DNA of 64,000 nucleotides from an uncultured Thalassolituus sp. Its GTDB lineage: Bacteria; Pseudomonadota; Gammaproteobacteria; Pseudomonadales; Oceanobacteraceae. How positions within the stretch are numbered: position 1 is the stretch's first letter; each line of letters opens with the position of its first letter. Below, piece by piece: positions 9,095 to 19,122 of the stretch. The stretch covers positions 57,295 through 121,294 of the forward strand of contig CAJXUK010000004.1 in NCBI GenBank assembly GCA_913061435.1, given 5' to 3'. The translations under genes and the position numbers were made by a program. The notes beneath the pieces are model-generated. The model saw only the letters and a program-made list of their open reading frames with translations. It was not told the origin of the DNA and searched no databases.

Positions 9095-11746
9095 TTATTG
9101 CTTGCTATTAATCGCTAATAACTCATATAGACGCTTGATCATGGCTGCATCTAATAAAACCAATAAAGGATTATTACTTATAGCAGGTAAGCTCCATTGT
9201 TGATTCCAGCGATAATGGCAACCCCACATTATCAGTTTGCCATTAGCGCTATCAAAATCGATACATTTATTCATCGCCGGATTGCGAAGGGCTGTTTCAT
9301 CCGTATGATCCCATGATTGCTTGTTATTACTTATTGAGCATTGATCGGCAACTAATCCTCCAGAACTAGGCATCACACACAACCAAGGTTGGTCGGCTAG
9401 GTGAATACGGCCTTGTGAACTCATGATCCAAGACGATGCTTGTTCTTCAGAATCTGCGGGTGTAATGAAATTATCTGTATTGACCATTCCAAAATACTTA
9501 GGCCCTTCAATAAACTTACCAGCACTTGGCAATTTTAAATTGGCGGCTAAAAGCTCGTTATTGCTCAAAAGCTCTCTTACTTTAACTGCTTGCTCGGTAT
9601 TACTCAGTCCTTCTTTTGTCATTTTTGCTAACAAAATTTCTAGTTGATCTAGGGTTGTTTGGATCGACTTATATTTTTGATAAGAAGAGTAGGCTAATGC
9701 AGAGAATATGGATTGCACTTCGGTTGGCGTATAGCTGTCTAATTGAGACTTTTGACTCGATGTAAGATTAATCAGTTGTGCATCTGCTTGTGATTCAAAA
9801 AGTTCACTTAATTGGGTTAATTCAACCCCCATTAATTGTTTAAATTCCGCATCCTGACCGACAATTGCAACTGGAGGTAATTGTTGAATTTGTCCATCAA
9901 AAACTGTGCGTGTTAGCTCATGATCAACACCATTACGGCGGCAGTTTAAGATTGCTAGAGTCGGGCGAAATTCAGCTTTTAGGTTAATGTGCAGTTGGTT
10001 GATGCTGTTATTGCTATGGCGATTAGCAGCAACACTTACCAGCTTGATGTCGCCTTGCGCATTGCTAATGTTGACCCAGCATTGATCGACTAATAAACCA
10101 TTTTCAAAGAGAGTTAAATCAGGTTCTGGTAAGTCAAATACATTACCGTAATTACCATGAAACACTGGGTAGATAACGGCATTATTACCATAGTTTGTGC
10201 TATCAGGGTCATAGCCACCCAATAGGGTGGCCACAGCGACACCAACTTCTTTCGCTGCTAAGCGGCTGTCATTTTCGGGGTAAGTATATTCTTGGTATTG
10301 GCCTAGTTCTTCACTCCATTTTTTATAACCACTGGCAAAATTGGTGGTAGGCAGTGGGTATTGTTCTAAATGCTTTTGAATGAGACGCGCACTGAAAGCT
10401 GTATGGTGAGTGTATGCCGAGAGTTCGGTATTACCACTGCCACCCGACATGGCATCTCGACCATAAGGAATTTTACCATCTAAATGAAACGTCGGAGGTT
10501 GTGGTTCTGTCGCTTCCCTATTATCAATTAAGTTATCACGTAAACGATTACGATGAGCAATATAGCCCCAGCCGCTGTCGCTATGGTGTGCTTGAAAGCG
10601 CTGATCGTCAGTAAGGTTTTTACCTGGATAATGGCCAATGCCATAACCATGGCCCCATTCGTGGCTGGCTTCATTGCCGCGGCTATCGACTAATGTACCA
10701 ATGCCATTGCCGCCACTTAAACCGTGCTGTCGGCGTCCATTTTTATAATTACCCCAAGCGTGATGATTGGTAGTTTGTTTAAACAAATGTGGATAGCGCT
10801 GATGCATGTTATTGCTGGTAATGCCGAAGTTGGCTAAGTTTATTCCAGTGCTTACTTGGGCTTTAGCAACATCTTCTCGCATATCACCCGAATAAATATC
10901 CCCTTCGGTTGCACTGACCTCATCATAAATAACACCGCTACGTACAATGACTTTGTCCAGCTGCATATCGGCGTAAGAGCCCATGATAAGGCGTGATGTA
11001 GGAATGGTCTGAAAATAATCCGTCGCCGCCATGATCGGATTGTTTAATGTATAGTGGCCTTGTGAGGTGTCGGCGTTAGTTAGCATGCCTAAGCGTAGGC
11101 TTTGGAAGATAACTTGAGTTGCTTTACCTATGTCGATATCGGATGCCGTAAGTACGCCCGTTTTTTCTAGATTTGAATGTTTATTAACAATAAAACGAAC
11201 TGATAAACCGTTTTTAACATGCTGCCAAGGCAGTGTTGTGCTCCAGGCATAATTGGAAAAAACAACATTATACGTACCGTTATAATCAGCTTCATAAATA
11301 TCATTTGGATGCAGCATTGACAGGGTGGTTTGAACTTCGCCATTAATACGAAGTTCGGCGTCGATACTAACGATATTTTTAAGGGCTGAGTTCTCAAGAT
11401 GGGTTGGCGTAAAAAACATTAAGGATTCACGTAAAGCCACCAAGCGTGGGTTGTAGATACTGCTAGTCTCATCTCCGGCGTCACGCTGAAAATTTCCATT
11501 GGGGCGCACATTATGCGATTGCATAAACTGTACTTCGCCTTGCAATTCACCGTTCAGATCATTACGTAATGTGCGTTTTTCACCGCCAAACTGCTGATCG
11601 TAAAAACCAATGGCATTCGCTTGCTCTGGGATAATCGTAGTATCAAGTTCGGCTGAGTTGTTATCGCCTTTAGAGCCTCCACCACAAGCAATTAACGCAG
11701 CTGTTAATGTTGTGAGCAATGCTATTTTTATGCAAGATAAATTCAT
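9095..11746 (-). CDS. Putative secreted zinc metallopeptidase lipoprotein, M66 (StcE/TagA)-like, with ricin-B-like C-terminal segment
   Basis: Lipobox LIAC-GGG; SHEWGHGYGIGHYPG matches HExxHxxGxxH; C-terminal WLCVMP...NKCIDFDSANGKLIMWGCHYRWNQQWS resembles a QxW lectin repeat. Confidence 0.75.
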   Translation of the reverse strand: MNLSCIKIALLTTLTAALIACGGGSKGDNNSAELDTTIIPEQANAIGFYDQQFGGEKRTLRNDLNGELQGEVQFMQSHNVRPNGNFQRDAGDETSSIYNPRLVALRESLMFFTPTHLENSALKNIVSIDAELRINGEVQTTLSMLHPNDIYEADYNGTYNVVFSNYAWSTTLPWQHVKNGLSVRFIVNKHSNLEKTGVLTASDIDIGKATQVIFQSLRLGMLTNADTSQGHYTLNNPIMAATDYFQTIPTSRLIMGSYADMQLDKVIVRSGVIYDEVSATEGDIYSGDMREDVAKAQVSTGINLANFGITSNNMHQRYPHLFKQTTNHHAWGNYKNGRRQHGLSGGNGIGTLVDSRGNEASHEWGHGYGIGHYPGKNLTDDQRFQAHHSDSGWGYIAHRNRLRDNLIDNREATEPQPPTFHLDGKIPYGRDAMSGGSGNTELSAYTHHTAFSARLIQKHLEQYPLPTTNFASGYKKWSEELGQYQEYTYPENDSRLAAKEVGVAVATLLGGYDPDSTNYGNNAVIYPVFHGNYGNVFDLPEPDLTLFENGLLVDQCWVNISNAQGDIKLVSVAANRHSNNSINQLHINLKAEFRPTLAILNCRRNGVDHELTRTVFDGQIQQLPPVAIVGQDAEFKQLMGVELTQLSELFESQADAQLINLTSSQKSQLDSYTPTEVQSIFSALAYSSYQKYKSIQTTLDQLEILLAKMTKEGLSNTEQAVKVRELLSNNELLAANLKLPSAGKFIEGPKYFGMVNTDNFITPADSEEQASSWIMSSQGRIHLADQPWLCVMPSSGGLVADQCSISNNKQSWDHTDETALRNPAMNKCIDFDSANGKLIMWGCHYRWNQQWSLPAISNNPLLVLLDAAMIKRLYELLAINSKQ

Positions 11747-11853
11747 CGGTGATCCAGGTATGTATCGAATCAGCGGATTCTAGATTGTTAATTTAGGTTT
11801 TTCATTAATTATTCTCTTAACTGTGAACCCTTGCTCATTTAAGTTAAGCATTG

Positions 11854-11873
11854 GTTATATTAATTAATATAAC
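11854..11873. promoter_or_regulatory. Perfect 20-bp palindrome GTTATATTAATTAATATAAC in divergent intergenic region
   Basis: Direct reading; lies between the peptidase and the FadL-family gene. Confidence 0.5.
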
Positions 11874-11962
11874 ATTAAGATATATCATGATTCTTTCTTA
11901 GTATTGGATCATCTAATAGTTTTTCATGATAATCAGCGCAATTAATATTATGGAACCCGATC

Positions 11963-13213
11963 ATGAAAACTCGAATTTTGTTAACGCTAATTGCAACGAC
12001 CGCTACTACTGCCACTATGAGTGCCCATGCGACTAATGGTTATTTCCGTTTGGGTTACGGCGCCAACAGCATTGCCATGGCGGGTACGGGTACGGCACTC
12101 GCTCAAGACGGCCTTGCTGGTGCAGTGAACCCTGCGACAATTTTTGGGGTAAAACAAGATTTTAACGTGGCACTGAGTGTATTTAACCCGCAGCGTGGTT
12201 TTGAAGTAACGGGCGCTAGTCCTTCTCAAGCTCAAATGGGAGAATTTGCTTTAACGAATGGTAAAGTCCAATCTGATAACGAGTACTTTTTAATTCCTTC
12301 GTTTGCTTATAAAACAGAGTTAAATGATGATTTGGCGTTAAGCGTGAGCGTTTACGGTAACGGCGGCATGAACACCCAATACAGTGAGTCTGTGTTTTAT
12401 GCCGGTAAAACCGGTGTCGATTTAAGTCAAGTGTTCTTAAATACTACTTTGGCGATTAAATTACCCAGCAACACACAAGTAGGTTTTGCACCTATTTTGG
12501 CGTTGCAAAGCTTTGAAGCCAATGGCGTGGGAAGTTTTGCAGGCTTTTCTTCATCGCCGACTAAAGTCAGCGATAACGGCGAAGATACGGTGTTTGGTTA
12601 TGGTGCGCGCGTTGGTATTGCCCATCAATTAAATGAAAACATTCACCTAGGCGCTAGCTATCAATCAAAAATTGATTTTGAACGTTTTGAAAAATACGAA
12701 GGTTTGTTTGCAGAGCAAGGCGATATGGACGTACCGTCTACCTACAACCTAGGGGTTGCCTTTGATAACAACAACTTCACTATCGCGTTGGATTATCAGG
12801 TGATTAATTATTCAGAAACCGCTGCGGTTGCTAACCCATTAATGCCAAACCTTATGACGGCTCAGTTAGGCAATGATAAAGGCGCAGGTTTTGGCTGGAA
12901 CGATATGGAAATCATCAAGCTAGGTGGTGCGTTAAAACGTAATAACGGCGATGTTATTCGTGCTGGCGTAAGTTATGGCGAACAACCAATCGAAAGTAGC
13001 GAAGTGTTGTTTAATATCTTAGCCCCAGGTGTTCAAGAATGGCACTTTACCGCAGGTTATGAGTTTGGTGATGTTGACTCTCGTTATAGCGTGGCGGTTT
13101 CTTACTCACCGTCTAAGTCGGTTAAGGGTAAAAACCCACTGTATCAAAGCCAAGATCAGTTTATAGAGATTGAAATGGAGCAGTATGAGGTCACATTTGC
13201 GGCGGCTTTTTAA
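11963..13213 (+). CDS. OmpP1/FadL-family outer membrane protein
   Basis: Signal peptide, ATNGYFRLGYGANSIAMAGTGTALAQDGLAGAVNPA N-terminus typical of the family, C-terminal F. Confidence 0.88.
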   Translation: MKTRILLTLIATTATTATMSAHATNGYFRLGYGANSIAMAGTGTALAQDGLAGAVNPATIFGVKQDFNVALSVFNPQRGFEVTGASPSQAQMGEFALTNGKVQSDNEYFLIPSFAYKTELNDDLALSVSVYGNGGMNTQYSESVFYAGKTGVDLSQVFLNTTLAIKLPSNTQVGFAPILALQSFEANGVGSFAGFSSSPTKVSDNGEDTVFGYGARVGIAHQLNENIHLGASYQSKIDFERFEKYEGLFAEQGDMDVPSTYNLGVAFDNNNFTIALDYQVINYSETAAVANPLMPNLMTAQLGNDKGAGFGWNDMEIIKLGGALKRNNGDVIRAGVSYGEQPIESSEVLFNILAPGVQEWHFTAGYEFGDVDSRYSVAVSYSPSKSVKGKNPLYQSQDQFIEIEMEQYEVTFAAAF

Positions 13214-13267
13214 GCGCCCAGTTATTTTCTTTCTTTAAAACAGTACCTTCTAGATACAGTACTTTCT

Positions 13268-13298
13268 AAAAAGCACTCTTACACCAGAGTGCTTTTTT
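13268..13298 (+). terminator. Intrinsic terminator (usable in both directions)
   Basis: aaaaagcactct tacacc agagtgcttttt, T-tract. Confidence 0.88.
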
Positions 13299-13312
13299 GT
13301 TTGTCATATTTT

Positions 13313-14653
13313 TTATAAAAACATATAAACAGTGATCAGTACCGCAAACAGCAGGTTAAGCAGCATACCGATTTTCATCATGATACTTTGTGCGATATAA
13401 CCACTGGAAAACACAATGGCATTGGGTGGTGTGGCAACCGGCAGCATGAATGCGCAAGACGCCGCAATAGCGATGGCACTGACTATTAGGGTTTTATCAA
13501 ATCCCATGACCTCGGCAGTGCCCATAAAGGTGGGTATCATGAGTGCCGACAGTGCAGTATTACTGGATACTTCGGTCATAAAAATAATAAACAGTAAAAC
13601 CAGTAACAACAGCCAAAATAACCCTAAACCTTCACTGATACTGGCCAGTTGTTGGGCTAAAAAAAGATTCGCTTGGGTTTGACTTAAAATGGCACTGAGC
13701 GCTAAACCGCCCCCAAATAAAATCAAAACGCCCCATTGCGTGTTTTTTTCAAAGGCGGGCCAAGTTAAGCTTTTGCTCGCATGCAAGGCAATGATGGCAC
13801 TAATAGCAACCCAGCTATCAAAATCAGCTATTTGGCCAATCATATTTTGAATTACGCTGCCAAAAATCCACAAACTGGCGGTCATTATAAAAATAGCCAT
13901 GACCGATAAATTAGCGCTGTTCCATTTGAAGTTAGTTTCAGATTCTTGTGTTGGTTTGTTTGTACTTTTAAACAGCGTTAGATCAGGTTTTAGTAAGGCG
14001 TAGAGGATGGCCCACATAATTGGCAATAGTGCCAAGCTAATGGGTAACGCAATGACCAACCAGTCAAAAAAGGAAAGTGATAGCGCGCTGGCGGCAATGG
14101 CGTTGGGCGGGCTGCCGACAATGGTTGCAATACCACCAATGTTGGCCGAGTAGGCGATGCCCAATAATAAAAAGGCAAACAACTTGGTATGCTGTTGGTA
14201 ACTTAGGTGCGACATCAACCCAAGTGCGATGGGCAACATCATGACGGTAGTGGCGGTATTGCTGATCCACATGGATAAAAATGCAGTGAGGCCAAATAGC
14301 ATAAGGCTAATGAACAAACCGTTGTTTTTGGCTTTGCGCATAATAATATTCGCAAAGTGTTGATCCAGTTTATGTTCGTGCAAAGCCGCCGCTAAAGCAA
14401 AGCCACCTAAAAATAAAAAGATAATAGGGTGGGCAAAACTGAGCAGGGCTGCCTTTAAACTCATAATATCAAAGGCCACCGCCAGCACCGGTACTAACAA
14501 AGCGGTAACGCTTAGGGGTAAGAGTTCGGCTAGCCAAAGGTTGGCAATGATAGTTAAAACAATGAGACCGTGTTGAACAGAAGAGTCCATTGAGCTGTTG
14601 AGTATGAGCGAAATTAAAGCGATTTGACCCATGACGGAAAGGAGCCACTTCAT
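13313..14653 (-). CDS. SLC13/DASS-family anion (dicarboxylate/sulfate-type) symporter
   Basis: Many TM segments, ISNTATTVMMLPIALG motif of DASS transporters. Confidence 0.88.
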   Translation of the reverse strand: MKWLLSVMGQIALISLILNSSMDSSVQHGLIVLTIIANLWLAELLPLSVTALLVPVLAVAFDIMSLKAALLSFAHPIIFLFLGGFALAAALHEHKLDQHFANIIMRKAKNNGLFISLMLFGLTAFLSMWISNTATTVMMLPIALGLMSHLSYQQHTKLFAFLLLGIAYSANIGGIATIVGSPPNAIAASALSLSFFDWLVIALPISLALLPIMWAILYALLKPDLTLFKSTNKPTQESETNFKWNSANLSVMAIFIMTASLWIFGSVIQNMIGQIADFDSWVAISAIIALHASKSLTWPAFEKNTQWGVLILFGGGLALSAILSQTQANLFLAQQLASISEGLGLFWLLLLVLLFIIFMTEVSSNTALSALMIPTFMGTAEVMGFDKTLIVSAIAIAASCAFMLPVATPPNAIVFSSGYIAQSIMMKIGMLLNLLFAVLITVYMFL

Positions 14654-14717
14654 AAAAGTCCTGCTGTGATATTGGCGAGTTTAAAAACCAATACCATAGC
14701 AGATATTCGCGATTAAT

Positions 14718-17294
14718 TTATGCCTTGCGCCATTGATCTTGGTAATACTGATGAATGTCGCCATTTGCTTCTACTTGAAACAAATAAAGCCAATCATTGT
14801 TAACCAACTGAGCAACAGCTTGGTGTGTTTTTACAATGTGGGCAATAGCGTCTTTAGGGGCGGCAATGTATACATTGAGCCTTATCGGTGTATGACGCCA
14901 ATCTTTGCCATCATGCAGTGACTGCATAGACAGTCCGATTCTTAAATCGCCACCATTGCCTTCAAATACTCCAATATGGTCACCCACCACATTGTGTAAT
15001 AGTTTATTGCCCGAACCGTACAAGGTATTGTCGGTAACAGAGGCGTAATATTGTAAATTGATCCAATTGGTAACAATCATCGGTGCGGTCATGATCAGTT
15101 CTAGAGTGCTGAAATCATGATCATCTTGCCAGTGGTAGTCGTGCAAAAAAGAACGACCTTGCAAATCTAGTTGGCGTGTTATTTTTCTGGGGGCAACAAT
15201 AAATGCCGCGTTGTTAGCTAGCCCCCATTCAGGGCGCACTTCAGCCCAGTCTTGGCTACGCTGCGTATAAAATGACGCGATTTTTTTCTTATCTTTCGTG
15301 CTTAAAGCATGCTGTTTTTCTGGTGTCGACGGTAGAGGCAGCTCTGGGCTAGACAGTGTCAAAAAAGTCGCCGCTCTGTTAGCTTGAGCAAGTTCGGTTG
15401 CCATGGCTAACCAATGTAGGCCATTTTGATTCGGCTTTTTACCATAAAGGGTGATTTCATCGGTGGTGGTATTGTGCAACCCGGGGTAAAAATGGGTGTG
15501 CTTGGGTACAGTAATCCCTTGGTCTACTAAAGCAGTTCTTATGTCTTGGTCATTTAAAAGTTGTGCCAGTACTTTTACGTTGACCTCTCCGGTTTGCCCC
15601 CCGCAGGCTCCGCAATTTAAACCAGCCGCTTGAGGGTTGTTTGCTGTGCAGCTACCGTGACCGAGTAATAAAACGGTTTCGGCAAAATTTTTGGTTAAGC
15701 CTAAATTTTTCAAAACACCATAAGCCAAAGCGGCTTTCTGCGTTAACGATAGCTCTAAGCCATTTTGGCTTAATGTAAATACACTGTCGTCGCATAAATC
15801 ATTAATCGCATGCTGAGGTTTTGCGGGCCAAAAATTGTGCTTAATCAGTTCACCCATTTTTAAAATACCAAACATTTCGACCAAGCCCAAGCTAGCCGGT
15901 GCGCTATCAAAGGCATTTTTTTGCTGTTGGGTCGAATGCAAGTGCTTGGTAGTTTTTTTACTGTTTGGGCTTTGTGCTTGTTGCTTTACTTCAATTGCCG
16001 GTGCTAGTAAGCCCGGTAATTGTGGCCGACGATACTGGCTATCGCTGAATGCTAGATCGATGGGTAAGCCAAAAAAACCTGCAAAGCCAAGGGTTTCTAT
16101 GTCTTTGTGTTGCTCTTCAAGTGCTCTTCTCATTGGCTCTGAACGAACATCAATACAAAACGCGGCCTGCATTAACGGCGCTTGTTGTGAATCGCCATTC
16201 TCGTTATGCAGTTCATCGCCATGTTGCTGCACAATTTGTGCTGTTAGTTTTTGGTTTAACTCGCTCTGATAGCTTATTTCTAATGCTCTTTGCCAAACCC
16301 ACAGTGGTTGCTGTTGTGTTTGCTGTTGATCTATTGTCGCTGTTAGGTTTGCAAACTGTGCTAAAAATTGAGCGCTTAGCGGCATAAAAGATAGCTTGTG
16401 GCAGGTCTGATGGTGTTGCCAAAGAACCCATTCCCACGCCAATCTAATGGCTAATAATTGCTGCACTAAGCTATTCTTTTTGTCATTAAAATTATCTTGC
16501 CATGCTTGATAAGCCATATAAGAAGCCCAGCCATGAATATCCAGCAGCAAAGAATGCGCATAATCAGCAAACGTATCGGGGTTGCCAAATAAAGCTTCTA
16601 TGTTAAAACACAGCGCTTTTGGGCACTGGGGTAAATTAAGAAACTGCTTATGTAAGCCTTTTTCGCCAGTTAATACTTCTATACCTTTATCTTTGCTGGC
16701 AACCTCTAACCAGGTTTTGTATAAATCATCGATTGCGTTGGTGTCATTGTGCAGGCTTATTTTTTCTGAGTGTTGAAAATATAGTCCACAGAATTGGCTA
16801 ATTTGCTGGGTTATTTCATCGTGCCAAGTGACAGTGCGCTTTTGTTTTGCTCGATCACCAGCGTCTAGCAAGTCGCTCAGGTTTAGCCAGTTGCCTGGGC
16901 CTTTATCGCTGCTGGATTCGCTGCTGGATTCGCTGCTGGGCGCTTTGAGTTCTTTGACCAAGTCTTCGACGTTATAGTCTAAAGATGGCGTTAGCTGAGC
17001 ATTAAAAAGGTCAATCGCACTTTTTAAATGCTCCCGCTTAATGGTGGTTCCCCAGTGTTGTAGATAAAAATCTTTAGGCATTAAACATTGTGCATTGCCT
17101 AGGGTATTAAGTTTTGCACTGACAGCAGCAAAGGGTTGATCACGTAGAGTCCACCATGGATTTACGGCAATGGCGGTATCCAGTGGCCACACGGGTGCGA
17201 TGCGTGTGCTGGCTGTTTCAATGCTGGTGGGGAAATTTGTCAGCGTTGTGTTCTGATTCTTCCCTTGTACTGTACTTGCCGTTTGAGTTGTCAT
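14718..17294 (-). CDS. dabA: DabA-family (DUF2309/UPF0753) inorganic carbon transporter subunit
   Basis: CIDVRSEPMRRALE, LLGHGSCTANNPQAAGLNCGACGGQTGEVN (Zn site), adjacent DabB; start at 17294 chosen for SD GAGGT. Confidence 0.93.
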   Translation of the reverse strand: MTTQTASTVQGKNQNTTLTNFPTSIETASTRIAPVWPLDTAIAVNPWWTLRDQPFAAVSAKLNTLGNAQCLMPKDFYLQHWGTTIKREHLKSAIDLFNAQLTPSLDYNVEDLVKELKAPSSESSSESSSDKGPGNWLNLSDLLDAGDRAKQKRTVTWHDEITQQISQFCGLYFQHSEKISLHNDTNAIDDLYKTWLEVASKDKGIEVLTGEKGLHKQFLNLPQCPKALCFNIEALFGNPDTFADYAHSLLLDIHGWASYMAYQAWQDNFNDKKNSLVQQLLAIRLAWEWVLWQHHQTCHKLSFMPLSAQFLAQFANLTATIDQQQTQQQPLWVWQRALEISYQSELNQKLTAQIVQQHGDELHNENGDSQQAPLMQAAFCIDVRSEPMRRALEEQHKDIETLGFAGFFGLPIDLAFSDSQYRRPQLPGLLAPAIEVKQQAQSPNSKKTTKHLHSTQQQKNAFDSAPASLGLVEMFGILKMGELIKHNFWPAKPQHAINDLCDDSVFTLSQNGLELSLTQKAALAYGVLKNLGLTKNFAETVLLLGHGSCTANNPQAAGLNCGACGGQTGEVNVKVLAQLLNDQDIRTALVDQGITVPKHTHFYPGLHNTTTDEITLYGKKPNQNGLHWLAMATELAQANRAATFLTLSSPELPLPSTPEKQHALSTKDKKKIASFYTQRSQDWAEVRPEWGLANNAAFIVAPRKITRQLDLQGRSFLHDYHWQDDHDFSTLELIMTAPMIVTNWINLQYYASVTDNTLYGSGNKLLHNVVGDHIGVFEGNGGDLRIGLSMQSLHDGKDWRHTPIRLNVYIAAPKDAIAHIVKTHQAVAQLVNNDWLYLFQVEANGDIHQYYQDQWRKA
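16906..16939. repeat. 12-bp tandem repeat within dabA (tcgctgctggat, about 2.8 copies)
   Basis: Encodes Ser/Glu-rich SSESSSESSSD linker. Confidence 0.85.
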
Positions 17295-17336
17295 AAAAAT
17301 ACCTCGAAAACAGTTTTTGAGTTTATTTGTGATCAA

Positions 17337-18941
17337 TTATTTAATTGTTTTAGCTGATGTACTAGGTAAAGCCAAAGGCCATAGGCGCAGCGTAGTGCGT
17401 GTTACCCATTCGTCTAAATAGAAGCCTGCATTAAGGGCAATCAGCAGGTGCCGACTGGCTGGGCTGTTAGTGGCGTATTGCAACCATAAAAACGTGATAA
17501 ACAAGCTCAAGAACAACACACTAATCCAGATGTCGGCGCTTACTTGGGTATTGATATGTGAAGGCACGATTTGATGGGTGATTAAGCTAAGTAAACTGTA
17601 TATCGACACTCCGATAACCGCAGTGATTAACGCTTTACTCGTTGAGTGCTTATTAGGGTTACTAAAATGATAAGCCAGTAAGCTAACAACGGCGATACTA
17701 ATTAATAACCATGGGCTGATAAGTGCAGGGGCAGATAAAGAGCTCCAACCTGTTTGTGGGGTCAACAAGGATAAAACAACTACCAGAGAAATACCGATTA
17801 CAAGTACGCAACTCAGTGCGGCTAACCAATGGTGTTTGTTAGGTTTTGCTGATTGAGTAAATTGTTGTCCAAGGTAGTTATTAACCGCGTTGCCAGAACT
17901 TAAAAAGGCATGGGCTTTATAGCAAGAGTGAGCAATTAGGTGGAGCAAGGCAATTTCATACAGTCCCAGTGCGCATTCAATCAACATTAATCCCATTTGA
18001 GTAACGGTTGACCAAGCTAGTCTGACTTTTATGCTGATTCGAGTCATCATAATCAATGCGGCTAAAACACAGCTAATACCCGCGACAATTAAGATTAGCC
18101 ATTGGGCTGCTACTGATACGCTAAGCAGGGGAGAGAACAGTAACAATAGAAAGCCACCTAAGTTAATAATGCCAGCATGAAGTAACGCTGAAACCGGTGT
18201 TGGTGCTTCGACTACTTGAATAAGCCAACCATGTAGAGGTAATTGAGCACACTTAATTAAAGCCACTAGTGCTAACATAACCATGGCCAACTGGTCGGCT
18301 AATGATGGCGTATAATTGTCTGTATATTGAGCCATTAAAACGTTGATATGTAAGCTGTCATGTTGCCAATATAAAATAATGAATGCGCTTAATAGTAGGG
18401 CTTCTGATAAACGAGCAAAAAGGAATTTTTTGTGAGCTGCCAAAGCTGCTCTGGGGCGCTGTGGGTAAAATAAAAGTAGGTTGTGCAAACTCAGGCTGAT
18501 CGACATCCAAGCCACAAATAACAGGACTAGATGATTAGCGGTTACCGTGATGCTAACTGCGATTAAGGTTAGTAAATACCATTTTAGAAAGCGTGCATGG
18601 TCGGGGTCTCCCAATAAGTTTTGTTGAGCAAAACGCAGCACAACTAAACCAATGAAGCTAATGAGTGTCATCATCACCATGGATAAAGGTGTGAAACTGA
18701 AAAGTGTATTTAATTGAGCGTTTGGCTGTGAAAAACTGATCAGCAATAGCGCTAACGAAACTATTAGGTGAATACCGAGCAAGTGCCTAGCAATTTTCCA
18801 GCGTGCTTGTGTTTGCGAAAGCAGTAACGCTGTTAATAAAAGACCGTGTAAGGCAATAATACCGAATGATGTGGCCAAATCGATGAGTATATTAGACATC
18901 AAATACAGGGTTGAAGGGAGTAGGTTCAATATTTCAGCCAT
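17337..18941 (-). CDS. dabB: DabB-family proton-conducting membrane protein (NuoL-like), partner of DabA
   Basis: NuoL/MrpA-like helices (LPLHGWLIQVVEAPTPVSALLHAGIINLGG), immediately upstream of dabA. Confidence 0.92.
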   Translation of the reverse strand: MAEILNLLPSTLYLMSNILIDLATSFGIIALHGLLLTALLLSQTQARWKIARHLLGIHLIVSLALLLISFSQPNAQLNTLFSFTPLSMVMMTLISFIGLVVLRFAQQNLLGDPDHARFLKWYLLTLIAVSITVTANHLVLLFVAWMSISLSLHNLLLFYPQRPRAALAAHKKFLFARLSEALLLSAFIILYWQHDSLHINVLMAQYTDNYTPSLADQLAMVMLALVALIKCAQLPLHGWLIQVVEAPTPVSALLHAGIINLGGFLLLLFSPLLSVSVAAQWLILIVAGISCVLAALIMMTRISIKVRLAWSTVTQMGLMLIECALGLYEIALLHLIAHSCYKAHAFLSSGNAVNNYLGQQFTQSAKPNKHHWLAALSCVLVIGISLVVVLSLLTPQTGWSSLSAPALISPWLLISIAVVSLLAYHFSNPNKHSTSKALITAVIGVSIYSLLSLITHQIVPSHINTQVSADIWISVLFLSLFITFLWLQYATNSPASRHLLIALNAGFYLDEWVTRTTLRLWPLALPSTSAKTIK

Positions 18942-19122
18942 GGTGTATTCCTCGCAGTATTAGATCCGTTGCTTTAAGCAGTGGTTAAAGACCATCTATA
19001 AAAAGAGATTAAAGAGATTAAAAACAGTGTGAGGTCTTCTATTTATTAAGTAAAATAGATTAAAATCGATAAAGCGTTCTTTAAAAGAGAACGATTGCTT
19101 GTTTTTTTAAGGAATCACTTTT

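Noticed and set aside
15835-16269. 144-aa plus-strand ORF antisense to dabA
   Set aside because: Lies fully inside dabA, Cys/Ser-rich low-complexity translation, no SD; antisense artefact.
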